A stretch of 64,000 nucleotides of DNA, from contig JBCBBH010000008.1 of assembly GCA_038531945.1 (NCBI GenBank), positions 1-64,000 of the forward strand, in the 5' to 3' direction. Made by a program: the position numbers and the translations under genes. The notes under the pieces were generated by a model, which did no database searches, was not told where the DNA came from, and was given only the letters and a program-made list of their open reading frames with translations. This stretch comes from CALBPI01 sp038531945 (lineage in GTDB: Bacteria > Pseudomonadota > Gammaproteobacteria > Steroidobacterales > Woeseiaceae). Shown here one piece after another: positions 33,182 to 42,025 of this stretch (positions within the stretch are counted from its first letter, which is position 1; the number at the start of each line of letters is the position of its first letter).

Positions 33182-34187
33182 GCCAAGCGTCCCATTGCCG
33201 CTGCAGCGCGCCCAGGGTTTTCGGTAGATTGAAATCGGCTCCGTGCACGGACAGCCAATCGTCAAAGTCCAACCCTGCCTGCAGAGATGATGCTATAGAA
33301 GGAAAGATGGCCGATCCGCCGCTGGTTTCGATAAGAAAATCCGAGAATACCTGTACCTGCGCATAGAAGTGGGTCGCGCGGTCGCCGCCGGAGGCCGCCA
33401 GAAACTCATCGGCTTCGTCAGCGGTCAGAATGATGATCTGGCTGTCGCTATCAACGGCGTCCGTCTGCATTGTTGCTTGCAGTTGTTTGGCGGCAGCCGC
33501 AGCTGGGTGCGTCATGGTCAGGAAATCCGCGAGTGGCCAAATCGAATCCGGTTCCAGCTCAGCAAAAGTGCGACGGCGGCTTTCTCTCAGTGTCGAGTTT
33601 TCAAGAAGAACAGCAAAAGTCTCATCAAGCCAGTCGGGTGCAAAACCACCGTACGCATGCCCTTGTGCCTTGCGTCCTCCATTTGACGGCATCATCTCGA
33701 TAAACCACAAATGGCCTAACTCATGCGCAAGCGCGCCATCGTGTGTTTCACCGCCATCGGCAGGACTAACTGCGGCCATCGCGGTGGCTAGTGCGCGTTG
33801 TCGGATAGCCTCAGGGAGGTCAGCCGTCTGCGCTTCCACTTGGCGCCTGACGGCGCTCTTCTGCAGTCGTAATTTGTCTTCGTCGCTCATCCAGGGCAGT
33901 TGGACGGCGACACCCGCTGCTCGCAGTTGTTCTCGCTGAGTTTTGGCAATTCGACCGCCTGGTACGAGGGCGGTTAGCGGTGGCTGTCTGCCAAACATCG
34001 CCTCAAATTGACTCGCCGCACTTTGCATGACATCGAGTGTCGCGCGTGCGTCAGATTCAGATCCAACCACCACCATATTACCGCTTTGTTGGCAGTGCTC
34101 TGAGATTGCTGCACAGAGATCTTCCTGTGCGACGCCTGGCTCGATGAGTATCGAAATTAGAAGTAGAGAACAAATAGTGCGGATCAT
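33171..34187 (-). CDS. Exported HEXXH zinc-peptidase-like protein
   Basis: About 338 residues with a signal peptide (TICSLLLISILIEPGVAQ). It has a metal-binding ALAHELGHLWF and, about 30 residues on, a WLDETFAVLLE segment that could supply the third ligand, a gluzincin-like layout. Early cysteines (EDLCAAISEHCQQ) may form a disulfide. No closer family recognised. ATG 34187 has GAGAGG upstream; a longer in-frame start at 34256 is less likely. The last 11 bases overlap the convergent MBL gene. Confidence 0.78.
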   Translation of the reverse strand: MIRTICSLLLISILIEPGVAQEDLCAAISEHCQQSGNMVVVGSESDARATLDVMQSAASQFEAMFGRQPPLTALVPGGRIAKTQREQLRAAGVAVQLPWMSDEDKLRLQKSAVRRQVEAQTADLPEAIRQRALATAMAAVSPADGGETHDGALAHELGHLWFIEMMPSNGGRKAQGHAYGGFAPDWLDETFAVLLENSTLRESRRRTFAELEPDSIWPLADFLTMTHPAAAAAKQLQATMQTDAVDSDSQIIILTADEADEFLAASGGDRATHFYAQVQVFSDFLIETSGGSAIFPSIASSLQAGLDFDDWLSVHGADFNLPKTLGALQRQWDAWLKG

Positions 34188-34325
34188 GAAAGTGCCTCTC
34201 CCGGGTATCTGCCCAGATTTAGATGCATCACACTCGAAAAGGGTCGCACTAATCACTCGGCATTAGAGTTTGTTCAATCCGAACTGAGATACACTGGTGG
34301 CGCGCGCGAACAAATCGGTGGTCAG

Positions 34326-35177
34326 GTGACATACACGACGTTGATTGATAGCAAATCGCTGCAAGCACGGTTGGATTCCAACCGGTGGGTCGTTCTGGAT
34401 TGCCGTTTTTCGCTGGCCGAACCTGATGTCGGATTCCAAAGCTATCGAGAAGCACACATCCCGGGCGCGCAGTTTGTTGACCTCGAAAGGGATGCGTCGG
34501 GTGAGATTACACCCGACACGGGTCGCCATCCGCTGCCAGATGCGTCCGAGTTCGCATCGCTAGTCGGACAGCTGGGCGTGCAACCAGACTCACAAGTAGT
34601 GGTTTACGACGACAGCGACGGCGCTATGGCGGCTCGCACCTGGTTCCTTCTTCGCTGGATCGGTCATAAAAACGTCGCCGTGTTGGACGGCGGACTGCAG
34701 TCATGGATGGAGATGGGTGGTGAGTTATCCAGCGACGTGGCGCAACCGGATGCCCAGCTTTCGTATCCGACGCCGCCGGTACATGATTTTGTCGTTTCGT
34801 CGGAGGAAGTCGAGCGAATCATCGACCGTGACGTAGACGCCCTGATCGACGCGCGAGCTTCGATTCGTTTTCTTGGAATTGAGGAACCAATCGATGATCG
34901 TGCAGGCCATATCCCGGGTGCGATAAACCGGCCCTATTCGATGAACTTGAATGAGAATGGGAAATTCAAGAGCGCTGATACCCTACGAGCCGAATGGACT
35001 GAACTACTCAACAATCGGCCTGCAATAGTCATGTGTGGATCCGGCGTTACGGCGTGTCATCATCTGGTGGCAATGAGCCTTGCAGGGATAAAGGGCGCGA
35101 GGCTGTACGCTGGCTCATGGAGTGAGTGGATTCGCGACGAACATCGACCGATCACCGAGCGCGTTCCGTTGGCGTGA
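34326..35177 (+). CDS. Sulfurtransferase, two rhodanese domains (3-mercaptopyruvate type)
   Basis: A 283-residue tandem rhodanese. The first, inactive domain has VVLDCRFSLAEP and REAHIPGAQFVDLERD. The second has ALIDARASIRFLG, AGHIPGAINRPYS and the catalytic loop MCGSGVTAC. The CGSG loop fits 3-mercaptopyruvate sulfurtransferases (SseA-like) more than thiosulfate sulfurtransferases. Start GTG 34326 is inferred from length; there is no strong ribosome site. Divergent from the HEXXH gene. Confidence 0.9.
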   Translation: MTYTTLIDSKSLQARLDSNRWVVLDCRFSLAEPDVGFQSYREAHIPGAQFVDLERDASGEITPDTGRHPLPDASEFASLVGQLGVQPDSQVVVYDDSDGAMAARTWFLLRWIGHKNVAVLDGGLQSWMEMGGELSSDVAQPDAQLSYPTPPVHDFVVSSEEVERIIDRDVDALIDARASIRFLGIEEPIDDRAGHIPGAINRPYSMNLNENGKFKSADTLRAEWTELLNNRPAIVMCGSGVTACHHLVAMSLAGIKGARLYAGSWSEWIRDEHRPITERVPLA

Positions 35178-35198
35178 AATCTCACCTGGAGTACTGAT

Positions 35199-35768
35199 AT
35201 GCGATCGAATTGCTTTATCGACTGGTTGACCGGCTCCCGTTTCATTGCGTTTTTCGGCCTTGTGGTCGCAATGGCAGGTTGCGTGGCGTCACCGCCGACG
35301 AATTCCCGGTGGCATTTGCAGCTCGCACACGATGCGAGCGGCGAAATTGTCGATGGGTCTGTCGCTCGACTTATCGATAGCGTGCGATCAGGCTGCGATT
35401 TACGCGTAGCGTGGGGCGCGCGCCGGCGAGTTGACCCGACTCGCACGATCGAGCACAGCGCAACGCCACTTTGGATTTCTGTACGTGATAGCAACACGCT
35501 TTCAGCGCAGATCGGCGGCTTCACACCGAACCTCTCTGTGCTCGGCGAGAATCCGGATGAGCATCCCCGGTTCGAACGCTTTGGTGGAACCGAAACTCTG
35601 GTGGAGTGGCGCGCCGACATATCGATCGATGGCACATTTAACGCGGTGTGGTTTCGGCCGCACACCGGCGAGCTGATTGAACGTGTACCGCAGCGACATC
35701 CTATGCGTTGGTTTGCCGACTGCGAAGCAGGACCATCCGACCCGTTGTTCCCGCCCACTGAATCTTAG
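35199..35768 (+). CDS. Lipoprotein of unknown function
   Basis: A 189-residue protein with lipobox VVAMAGCVAS. The mature part has short strand segments (DLRVAWGARRRVDPTRTIEH, WRADISIDGTFNAVWF) and two more cysteines. No family recognised. GGAG lies 7 bases before ATG 35199, and it starts 21 bp after the sulfurtransferase gene, so they are likely co-transcribed. Confidence 0.72.
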   Translation: MRSNCFIDWLTGSRFIAFFGLVVAMAGCVASPPTNSRWHLQLAHDASGEIVDGSVARLIDSVRSGCDLRVAWGARRRVDPTRTIEHSATPLWISVRDSNTLSAQIGGFTPNLSVLGENPDEHPRFERFGGTETLVEWRADISIDGTFNAVWFRPHTGELIERVPQRHPMRWFADCEAGPSDPLFPPTES

Positions 35769-35795
35769 ACACGCCCACAAAGAGGAGATCGCTGA

Positions 35796-36170
35796 ATGAA
35801 AACACTGGAACTGGCAAGACACTTTATGGATCGGGTCGAGGTCGGTGACGCTGATGGCGCCGCGGCATGTCATCATGCAGATAGCAAGATTTGGCATAAC
35901 TTTAGTAACGAAACTCAAACCATTGCCGAGAATATGGATCTTCTGCGTTTGATGGTCGCGAAGTGCGCTTCGAGAAAATACACCATACATAGGTTGGAGG
36001 AGATCGACGGTGGCTATGTTCAACACCACACACTTGAGGTGACCGGACCGAACGGCACTACGCATTCGGCCGAGGCCGTAGCCATCGTCGAGGTGACTGG
36101 CGGAAAAATCTCTGCGATCAAGGAATGGATTGATCCAACGGCGCTTCGGTCGGTTCTGGCGGAGACTTGA
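35796..36170 (+). CDS. SnoaL-like/NTF2-like protein
   Basis: A 124-residue cytoplasmic protein. The pattern AADG-like start (ALxxLxxAHFMDRVEVGDADG seen as LARHFMDRVEVGDADGAAAC), KIWHNFSNETQT and the last IVEVTGGKISAIKEWIDP match SnoaL-like domains, often ketosteroid isomerase-related. AGAGGAG precedes ATG 35796. It lies 3 bp before the SDR gene, suggesting a shared pathway step. Confidence 0.85.
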   Translation: MKTLELARHFMDRVEVGDADGAAACHHADSKIWHNFSNETQTIAENMDLLRLMVAKCASRKYTIHRLEEIDGGYVQHHTLEVTGPNGTTHSAEAVAIVEVTGGKISAIKEWIDPTALRSVLAET

Positions 36171-36173
36171 TTC

Positions 36174-36926
36174 ATGAAAATTGAGGATTGTGTTGCGCTA
36201 GTGACGGGTGGAAATCGAGGTATTGGTGAGGCCTTCGTAGATGCGTTGTTGGCGGCGGGCGCCGCTCATGTCTATGTAGGATCCCGAGACCCGAAAAACG
36301 CTAAAGCGTTAGCTGACTCACATGGTGAACGCGTGACAGTTGTCGAGTTGGATGTCACGCAGCCGGGACACGTTGAGACAGTCGCAAAAACTTGCACCGA
36401 CGTGACGCTGCTTGTGAACAATGCTGGCGTTTTTTCCAGCGAATCATTGATGGGCGCGGCGGATATGAACGCAATGCGTCAGGAAATGGAGGTCAATTAT
36501 TTTGGGACCGTGGCGATGACACGCGCCTTTGCACCGCACATCGAAGCCAACGGAGGCGGTGCGGTTGTCAACGTCCTTTCCGCCGGCGGTATTGTGGCCG
36601 TACCCGAAATGGGTGGTTACAGTCCGTCGAAATTTGCCGCACGAGCCGCATCGGACTGCTTGCGCGCCGAGTTAAGACCAAAAGGGATCCACGTGGCAGC
36701 CTTGATAGTTGGTTCCGTTCGAACACGGATGGCTGCGCACGTGCAGGGTGTTGAGCAGGCCGAACCCTCCGATATCGCTCATGCCGGCATTCTCGCCGTA
36801 CAGCGTGAGATCGCGGAGCACGACTGCGACCCACACGCAATCCGGATCCGCGCGGCGTTGGCTCGCGATCCGCATGGACTGGCACAAATGCTGGCAGCGG
36901 GTGTGGGAGCGACGCGAAACGGTTGA
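36174..36926 (+). CDS. Short-chain dehydrogenase/reductase
   Basis: A 250-residue SDR. Cofactor loop TGGNRGIGEAF, LVNNAGVFS, and the active-site Tyr/Lys in GGYSPSKFAARA; the catalytic Ser is probably in VLSAGGIVAV. A classical SDR acting with NAD(P) on a small alcohol or ketone, specificity unknown. It starts three bases after the SnoaL-like gene and is probably co-transcribed with it. Confidence 0.92.
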   Translation: MKIEDCVALVTGGNRGIGEAFVDALLAAGAAHVYVGSRDPKNAKALADSHGERVTVVELDVTQPGHVETVAKTCTDVTLLVNNAGVFSSESLMGAADMNAMRQEMEVNYFGTVAMTRAFAPHIEANGGGAVVNVLSAGGIVAVPEMGGYSPSKFAARAASDCLRAELRPKGIHVAALIVGSVRTRMAAHVQGVEQAEPSDIAHAGILAVQREIAEHDCDPHAIRIRAALARDPHGLAQMLAAGVGATRNG

Positions 36927-37045
36927 TCAACATCTAAAAAATACGGTGGATATAGTGGATTGCGAATCTCCGGCATCGGTTCCCTGGTGTCTGGCGCCAT
37001 GTCTCCGTACACTGGACGTCTAGTTTTTGACGACGTAGCAGGGGG

Positions 37046-39307
37046 GTGCCATTGACCTGGTTTGATCTCAGCTCTCCCCGACGCGCCTATTCTATTGGCC
37101 TTGCCTTGATTGCCGTTCTGGTCACGGTGCAATTTGTTGGCTTGCGCGTTGCCACGTTAAGGCAGGAAGTCTCCGCTCTGGAAATCAACCTGTCCGGCCG
37201 GCAGCGCATGCTCTCGCAACGCATTGCTTTGATTGCGTCGCGCCTGGATTCGCTGGCGCATGACCACCCGCGGACTGTGCCACTTCGCGATGTTTTGGGA
37301 CGTTGCGTCCATCTCATGGCGAACTCTCAAGCGGCTCTGCAAGCTCGAACACGCCGGCGTATGGCTGAAATGATGACCGCCGGCGGTGATTGCTTTACTG
37401 GCGACCTCGCGCTCGGGACGCAACCGAATAGTGCGCCAGCCACTCTTGGCGAGCCTGTCCTGCTCGACATGTTTCTGGCGCAAGCCTGGGCGGTGTCGGT
37501 TGGTAACGCGCCGCCAGCGAGCACGGTTGCGCTATCCAGTCTGTCCAGTGGCCCACTTGGTGCTTTACTCGAACAACTCGACCAGGCGACGTTGGATGCG
37601 CAGACGGCATCGACGGCGCAGCTGCAACGTTTGTTGTCGTACAACTGGTTGCTGATCCTCGGGTTGGTGCTTGCGGAGTTGTTACTGATTTTTCGGCCGA
37701 TGGCCTCAGCCGTGGAATCTTCCATAGACAAACTTCGTGAGAGCAATCGCCGATTGGCTAACAGCGAAGCGCGGCTACAGGACTTTGCGAGTACTGCTGC
37801 CCACCAGCTATGGGAAACCGACGCACAGTATCGCCTGACCTGGATTGGCGCTTCAGACCAGACTTTTCGAATCCGCTCGGACAGTCAGTTCCTTGGCAAG
37901 GCACTGTGGAACGTCGACGGTGTGACGTTGGATGAAGAGACCGACTGGCGCTCGCATCGAGATACTCTTGATGCCCGGTTGTCTTTCATGAATTTTGAGT
38001 ACTCGATTGTTGCGGACGACGGCACCACTCACTGGTGGCGTTCGCACGGACGGCCAATATTTGATGACAGCGGCGTGTTCATCGGATATCGCGGTACGTC
38101 TCAGGAGATTACCAAGGAGCGTCAAGCCGCATCCAAGCTGAGGCGTTCCGATCGTATGCGCGCGCTGGGCCAATTGACCGCTGGCGTCGCGCATGACTTC
38201 AACAATCTACTGGCGGTGATTCAGGCGAACGCGGAACTGGCGGTCGCAGCCAACCGTGAAAGTGCATGGCGTGAGTCGGCTGAAGAGATTGTGACAGCGA
38301 GTCGGCGCGGGGCGGCGTTAACACACCGACTGCTGGCATTTGGGCGAGTTCAGCGACTGCACAAAGAAGCCATCAACCTGCATGAGTTCTTCGGGAGCCT
38401 TGAGCGGCTTCTGCGTCGAACCTTAGGCGAGGATTTTTCAGTCAGCGCGGTCCTGCCATCGGATGTGCTGTGGGTGATGGTGGATCGGCACCAGCTGGAA
38501 GATGCGTGTGTCAATCTGGCTTTGAATGCCCGCGATGCGGCCAAGCTCGGTGGAAGACTGACGATCAATGCGAAACCTGCCGACGAAGCGAAGGTCGCCG
38601 GGTCATTGGGGCCGAGGGCATCGACGAGAGAATACGTGCAGCTCACCTTCACAGACGATGGAGAGGGTATACCCGATGAGGTTCGAGACCAGATTTTCGA
38701 GCCATTTTTCACGACTAAACAGGGCGAAGGATCGGGTCTGGGGCTCAGCATGGTGTACGGTTTCGTGCACCAGTCCGACGGGTTCATTGATGTACGGACG
38801 GAAGTTGGTGCCGGTACCTCGTTCGATCTTTTTCTCCCTCGTGCCGCGGCGCAGAGTTTCCCCAATAACGTCAGCACACCGAATCGCCAGTTTTTCGGTT
38901 CGGGCAAGCGCGCCTTGCTGGTTGAGGACAACGAACCGCTGCGTCGTGTGATGCGTCGTCATCTCGAGGCACTCGACTTTGAAGTGAAGACCGCAGTTGA
39001 TGGATTGACCGCGTTGGAGACTGTTCGAAGGAGTGATCCGTTCGATATTCTGATTCTTGACATCGTCCTGCCGGGCGGGCTGGATGGAATCGATGTCTAC
39101 AACCAGGTCAAGACGCTCGACGAATCCGTAAACGTTCTGTTTTGCTCCGGATTTACAGGGGTCGAGCGTCGTCGGGATCAACTGGACAACGTGCCCGGTT
39201 ATCTTCTGCGCAAGCCTTTTAGCGTCCAAGAGCTTACCGAGGCTATTTCTGTTGTTTTTGAGCAGGCGCGTGGCCCACAACGAAAGAGTACTGAACCACT
39301 TATTTAG
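37046..39307 (+). CDS. Hybrid sensor histidine kinase with NarX/PilJ-type sensor
   Basis: A 753-residue inner-membrane kinase. TM1 is at ~10-30, then the type IV pilus/nitrate sensor motif LSGRQRMLSQRIALIASRL, TM2 near LLILGLVLAELLLIFRP (~200), a PAS domain (~240-360), HisKA with phospho-acceptor H383 in GVAHDFNNLLAVIQ, an ATPase domain (VNLALNARDAAK, GEGSGLGLSMVYG), and a C-terminal receiver with D672 in LILDIVLPGG. The receiver probably serves phosphorelay or feedback. GTG 37046 overlaps a GGGGGG ribosome site; TTG 37052 is possible. Next to an ECF sigma factor. Confidence 0.92.
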   Translation: MPLTWFDLSSPRRAYSIGLALIAVLVTVQFVGLRVATLRQEVSALEINLSGRQRMLSQRIALIASRLDSLAHDHPRTVPLRDVLGRCVHLMANSQAALQARTRRRMAEMMTAGGDCFTGDLALGTQPNSAPATLGEPVLLDMFLAQAWAVSVGNAPPASTVALSSLSSGPLGALLEQLDQATLDAQTASTAQLQRLLSYNWLLILGLVLAELLLIFRPMASAVESSIDKLRESNRRLANSEARLQDFASTAAHQLWETDAQYRLTWIGASDQTFRIRSDSQFLGKALWNVDGVTLDEETDWRSHRDTLDARLSFMNFEYSIVADDGTTHWWRSHGRPIFDDSGVFIGYRGTSQEITKERQAASKLRRSDRMRALGQLTAGVAHDFNNLLAVIQANAELAVAANRESAWRESAEEIVTASRRGAALTHRLLAFGRVQRLHKEAINLHEFFGSLERLLRRTLGEDFSVSAVLPSDVLWVMVDRHQLEDACVNLALNARDAAKLGGRLTINAKPADEAKVAGSLGPRASTREYVQLTFTDDGEGIPDEVRDQIFEPFFTTKQGEGSGLGLSMVYGFVHQSDGFIDVRTEVGAGTSFDLFLPRAAAQSFPNNVSTPNRQFFGSGKRALLVEDNEPLRRVMRRHLEALDFEVKTAVDGLTALETVRRSDPFDILILDIVLPGGLDGIDVYNQVKTLDESVNVLFCSGFTGVERRRDQLDNVPGYLLRKPFSVQELTEAISVVFEQARGPQRKSTEPLI

Positions 39308-39389
39308 GCGGGACGTAGGAGATTTGAACCAAATCGGTCTCCTGGACGACTCTAGGAAGGACACTGGAATCGAATAGTGAACCTTCGAC

Positions 39390-39935
39390 GTGAGCGCAAC
39401 AAGAAAACAACGGGCACTCATTGAACTCAGCATTGCAGGGGATCGTGCGGCCTTCGATGCGCTATACCGACTTTGGTACGCTCGCTGGCATCAGTTTGCG
39501 TTGCGCCATACCGACAATGCCGACATAGCGCATGACGCGCTGCAAGAGGCCGCGCTCGCGATGGTCAGGAATGTTGCTCGTCTGCGAGGGCCAGAGACCT
39601 TCGTCGCGTGGTCTTTCGTCATTCATCGCCGCTGTTGCGCGGACGCATTGCGCAGGCGCATCCGCCATCGTAAGTACGAGGTCTCCGATTCCAGAGACTA
39701 CTCCCAGCCACCGGCAGAGCCCTCAGATCCGCGGTTGACGGATCTGGCCGAGGTAATCGATGGACTGGATGCGGACCACCAAAACGTGCTGACGCTGTTC
39801 TATGGCTATGGTCTCACTGTTACGGAGCTAGCCGTTGTCTACGAAGTGCCGGTCGGGACGATCAAATCCAGACTTTTTCAAATTCGCGAGCAGATTCGTT
39901 CGCGGGTATCACAGCTACAGAAGGATGACGTATGA
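39390..39935 (+). CDS. ECF-type sigma-70 family RNA polymerase sigma factor
   Basis: A 181-residue extracytoplasmic-function sigma factor. Region 2 is visible as AFDALYRLWYARWHQFALRH and AHDALQEAALAMVRNV, and region 4 as VLTLFYGYGLTVTELAVVYE with the helix-turn-helix VPVGTIKSRL. GTG 39390 is inferred from length. The next gene starts in ATGA overlap, so it is likely a cognate inhibitor or partner. It follows the hybrid kinase by 82 bp. Confidence 0.9.
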   Translation: MSATRKQRALIELSIAGDRAAFDALYRLWYARWHQFALRHTDNADIAHDALQEAALAMVRNVARLRGPETFVAWSFVIHRRCCADALRRRIRHRKYEVSDSRDYSQPPAEPSDPRLTDLAEVIDGLDADHQNVLTLFYGYGLTVTELAVVYEVPVGTIKSRLFQIREQIRSRVSQLQKDDV

Positions 39936-40288
39936 AAAAGATTGATGAACAGCTGCAGGACTTGTTGTCGACCCGCGATGATGTCGAGGTTCCGGTGATT
40001 GAGCCGAACTTCTACGCGGAAGTTTGGGGCAGCTTACGCGGCGAGAACGGGTTGTTCTTCCTGTTCACATGGGCAGGTATTCTTCTGGCGGCTGGTGGAC
40101 TTATTTTCTGTATTGTGCAGATGTTGCGGTCGACGTCACTGGAGCAAACGCTGTTGTTTGCGGCGTTCGCAATCATGCTCAATAGCGCACAGATCGCGCT
40201 GAAGCTCTGGTTCAACATGCGATTGAATCGATTGGCAGTTCTCAAAGAGATTCGTCAGTTGCGACTGCAGCTTGCGTTAAATGAGTAG
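39932..40288 (+). CDS. DUF6768-like membrane protein, possible anti-sigma partner
   Basis: A 118-residue protein with two membrane helices (FLFTWAGILLAAGGLIFCIV, then TLLFAAFAIMLNSAQIALKL), a soluble N-terminus and a basic tail (RLAVLKEIRQLRLQLALNE). The layout resembles DUF6768 proteins, which lie next to ECF sigma factors. The ATGA overlap with the sigma gene supports a partner role such as anti-sigma. The ribosome site is in the sigma gene. Confidence 0.8.
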   Translation: MKKIDEQLQDLLSTRDDVEVPVIEPNFYAEVWGSLRGENGLFFLFTWAGILLAAGGLIFCIVQMLRSTSLEQTLLFAAFAIMLNSAQIALKLWFNMRLNRLAVLKEIRQLRLQLALNE

Positions 40289-40366
40289 CACGTGACGCAA
40301 CGAGCCGTCTGTCGAGAAATGGCATAATTGGCGGCACACTCAGTCAGGACCGACAGGTTTGCATTG

Positions 40367-40903
40367 ATGACGACGGATAGCCGGTGGTATCAGAAAAGCG
40401 AAATGCTGGTTGCGATGTCCGCACTGCTGGTCAGCTTCGTTGCCGTTGTTGTGGCGGTTTACTCGGCGTGGATTGATAGATCGTTTGCGCGTGCCTCTAC
40501 CTGGCCCTATATCGAGGTTTTTCGTTCCTTTGACGCGACATCGTTAGAATTCGGTGTGGCCAACAGAGGTACCGGACCGGCGCTCGTTCGGTACGCTGTG
40601 CTCGAACATAATGGAACGGCTTATGCGACCTGGGGTGAGTGGTTGGACGCCGAATTTAAGATGCCGGAAACCGGTTTCACACAGTCCCACATCTCCCGAC
40701 GCGTGCTCTCTCCAGACCAGGACCTCGATGTTTTTGTTCTGAAGGACGCAGCTTTGGCGCGTGAAATTATCCGAAGCGGCGAGATTAGCGTCACACTGTG
40801 TTATTGCTCCGTATACGACGAATGCTGGATTACCGGACGAGACAATCAGCCGAACCCCATCGGGTCGTGCGATGCGCTGCCACCAAAGCCATTTAAGCAG
40901 TGA
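40367..40903 (+). CDS. Membrane-anchored protein of unknown function
   Basis: About 178 residues. One N-terminal membrane helix (VAMSALLVSFVAVVVAVYSAW) is followed by a soluble domain (PYIEVFRSFDATSLEFGVANR, GTGPALVRYAVLEHNG) that resembles an immunoglobulin-like fold of single-pass proteins of unknown role. ATG 40367 is chosen because the preceding in-frame TTG (40328) has no ribosome site. Not clearly part of the sigma operon. Confidence 0.75.
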   Translation: MTTDSRWYQKSEMLVAMSALLVSFVAVVVAVYSAWIDRSFARASTWPYIEVFRSFDATSLEFGVANRGTGPALVRYAVLEHNGTAYATWGEWLDAEFKMPETGFTQSHISRRVLSPDQDLDVFVLKDAALAREIIRSGEISVTLCYCSVYDECWITGRDNQPNPIGSCDALPPKPFKQ

Positions 40904-40913
40904 CTGTGTTGGA

Positions 40914-40956
40914 CGGGTCAGCCTAGAGCCTACTGCACTTGCCTCAGCCTGACCCG
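40914..40956. terminator. Inverted repeat between convergent genes, possible bidirectional terminator
   Basis: Arms CGGGTCAG and CTGACCCG are perfect over eight bases around a 27-base loop. It lies 11 bases after the stop at 40903 and 60 bases before the end of the convergent gene at 41016. There is no T-run, so it may be a weak or Rho-assisted end. Confidence 0.35.
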
Positions 40957-41015
40957 AGGGCAGATTCAAAACGATACAAAACGACGTTGGGCATGTTTCG
41001 GTCAAAACAATGGCA

Positions 41016-41867
41016 TTAACCGTGATCGGACGCTGCGCCTGCGACTATGTCTTGCGTTCGTCGCTCCGATTTCCTTGGATAGGGGTGTCTCCATGCCCAA
41101 AGCACCGCGAGACTGGACGTTATCGCCCCGAATGCCGCAATTTGCCCCGCCGGAAGTGCTGCAAATTTTGCGGCGACAGACGAGTAGGTCGCTGTGTATC
41201 CAATCGTGTAATAGCTGAGTAGCATGGCCACGGTTGCGATTAACGCTGAAACAAACGGCCAAACCGGTTGATTGTCTCGATAGTCTTTCACAATCAAGTA
41301 CAGACACAATCCAGTCGCGATCACGAAGCTGGCGTCCAGCGCGGCACCGAATTTGGGTAGCGTCTCCAGACTGCGAACCAGAAAACCGGGCACATATGCG
41401 GCGAAGAAGCGCGCAATCGATGGGCCCAAGAGCAAGATGACAGTGGAGAGCATATAACGCGCATGGATGGCTGGGGTTCGACGGTATTGCAGCGCTTTGA
41501 CGTACAACAGGACGAAAGCGACAGAGACCACGAAGTCAGCACTGGATAGTGCTTCACCAAACAGTTCGCGGAACAGAGTGTCCTTCAACAGGGTGTTTTG
41601 GGTGACCAACAGACCGCCAACCGTAAACAGAGGCACCAGAACGAGGCTCGCCATGCCAGCGGCGGCGTGCCAGCGCCAGCGTCGTCTATGCGCCGTCACG
41701 TTTTGAGTCATCAGGAGCACAATCCAGAGCGTAGCTGTGATGCCATGTAAATGATGAACCCAGGGGGCGTCGGGCAGCACAATAAAGTAGCTAGGCGCGA
41801 ACGCTGCGAAGGTCACAATCAGAAAGAACCCGACGAACCAGTGGGCGTGGGGGAATGGCAACATCAT
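41016..41867 (-). CDS. Multi-pass membrane protein of unknown function
   Basis: About 283 residues with seven or so hydrophobic segments, for example WFVGFFLIVTFAAFAPSYF and HLHGITATLWIVLLMTQ. A histidine-rich start (PFPHAHW and later HHLHGITAT, AHRRRWRWH) might bind haem or metal. It resembles DUF2306-type membrane proteins with conserved His. ATG 41867 has AGGAG 4 bases upstream; a longer in-frame frame is not needed. It ends next to an inverted repeat. Confidence 0.78.
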   Translation of the reverse strand: MMLPFPHAHWFVGFFLIVTFAAFAPSYFIVLPDAPWVHHLHGITATLWIVLLMTQNVTAHRRRWRWHAAAGMASLVLVPLFTVGGLLVTQNTLLKDTLFRELFGEALSSADFVVSVAFVLLYVKALQYRRTPAIHARYMLSTVILLLGPSIARFFAAYVPGFLVRSLETLPKFGAALDASFVIATGLCLYLIVKDYRDNQPVWPFVSALIATVAMLLSYYTIGYTATYSSVAAKFAALPAGQIAAFGAITSSLAVLWAWRHPYPRKSERRTQDIVAGAASDHG

Positions 41868-42025
41868 CAGACTCCTGCGTGGATGAGTCTGCAGTGGACA
41901 CTGCCGGAATGTTGAAACACAACGGCGGCAAGGCCTCTGGCCGTGCGTGGCCGCACTTGGCCGCAACCAGACGATCCGCTAGCCTAGGGCACAGGTCGAC
42001 AACTATCGCTGGAGGCGCAGGATTT

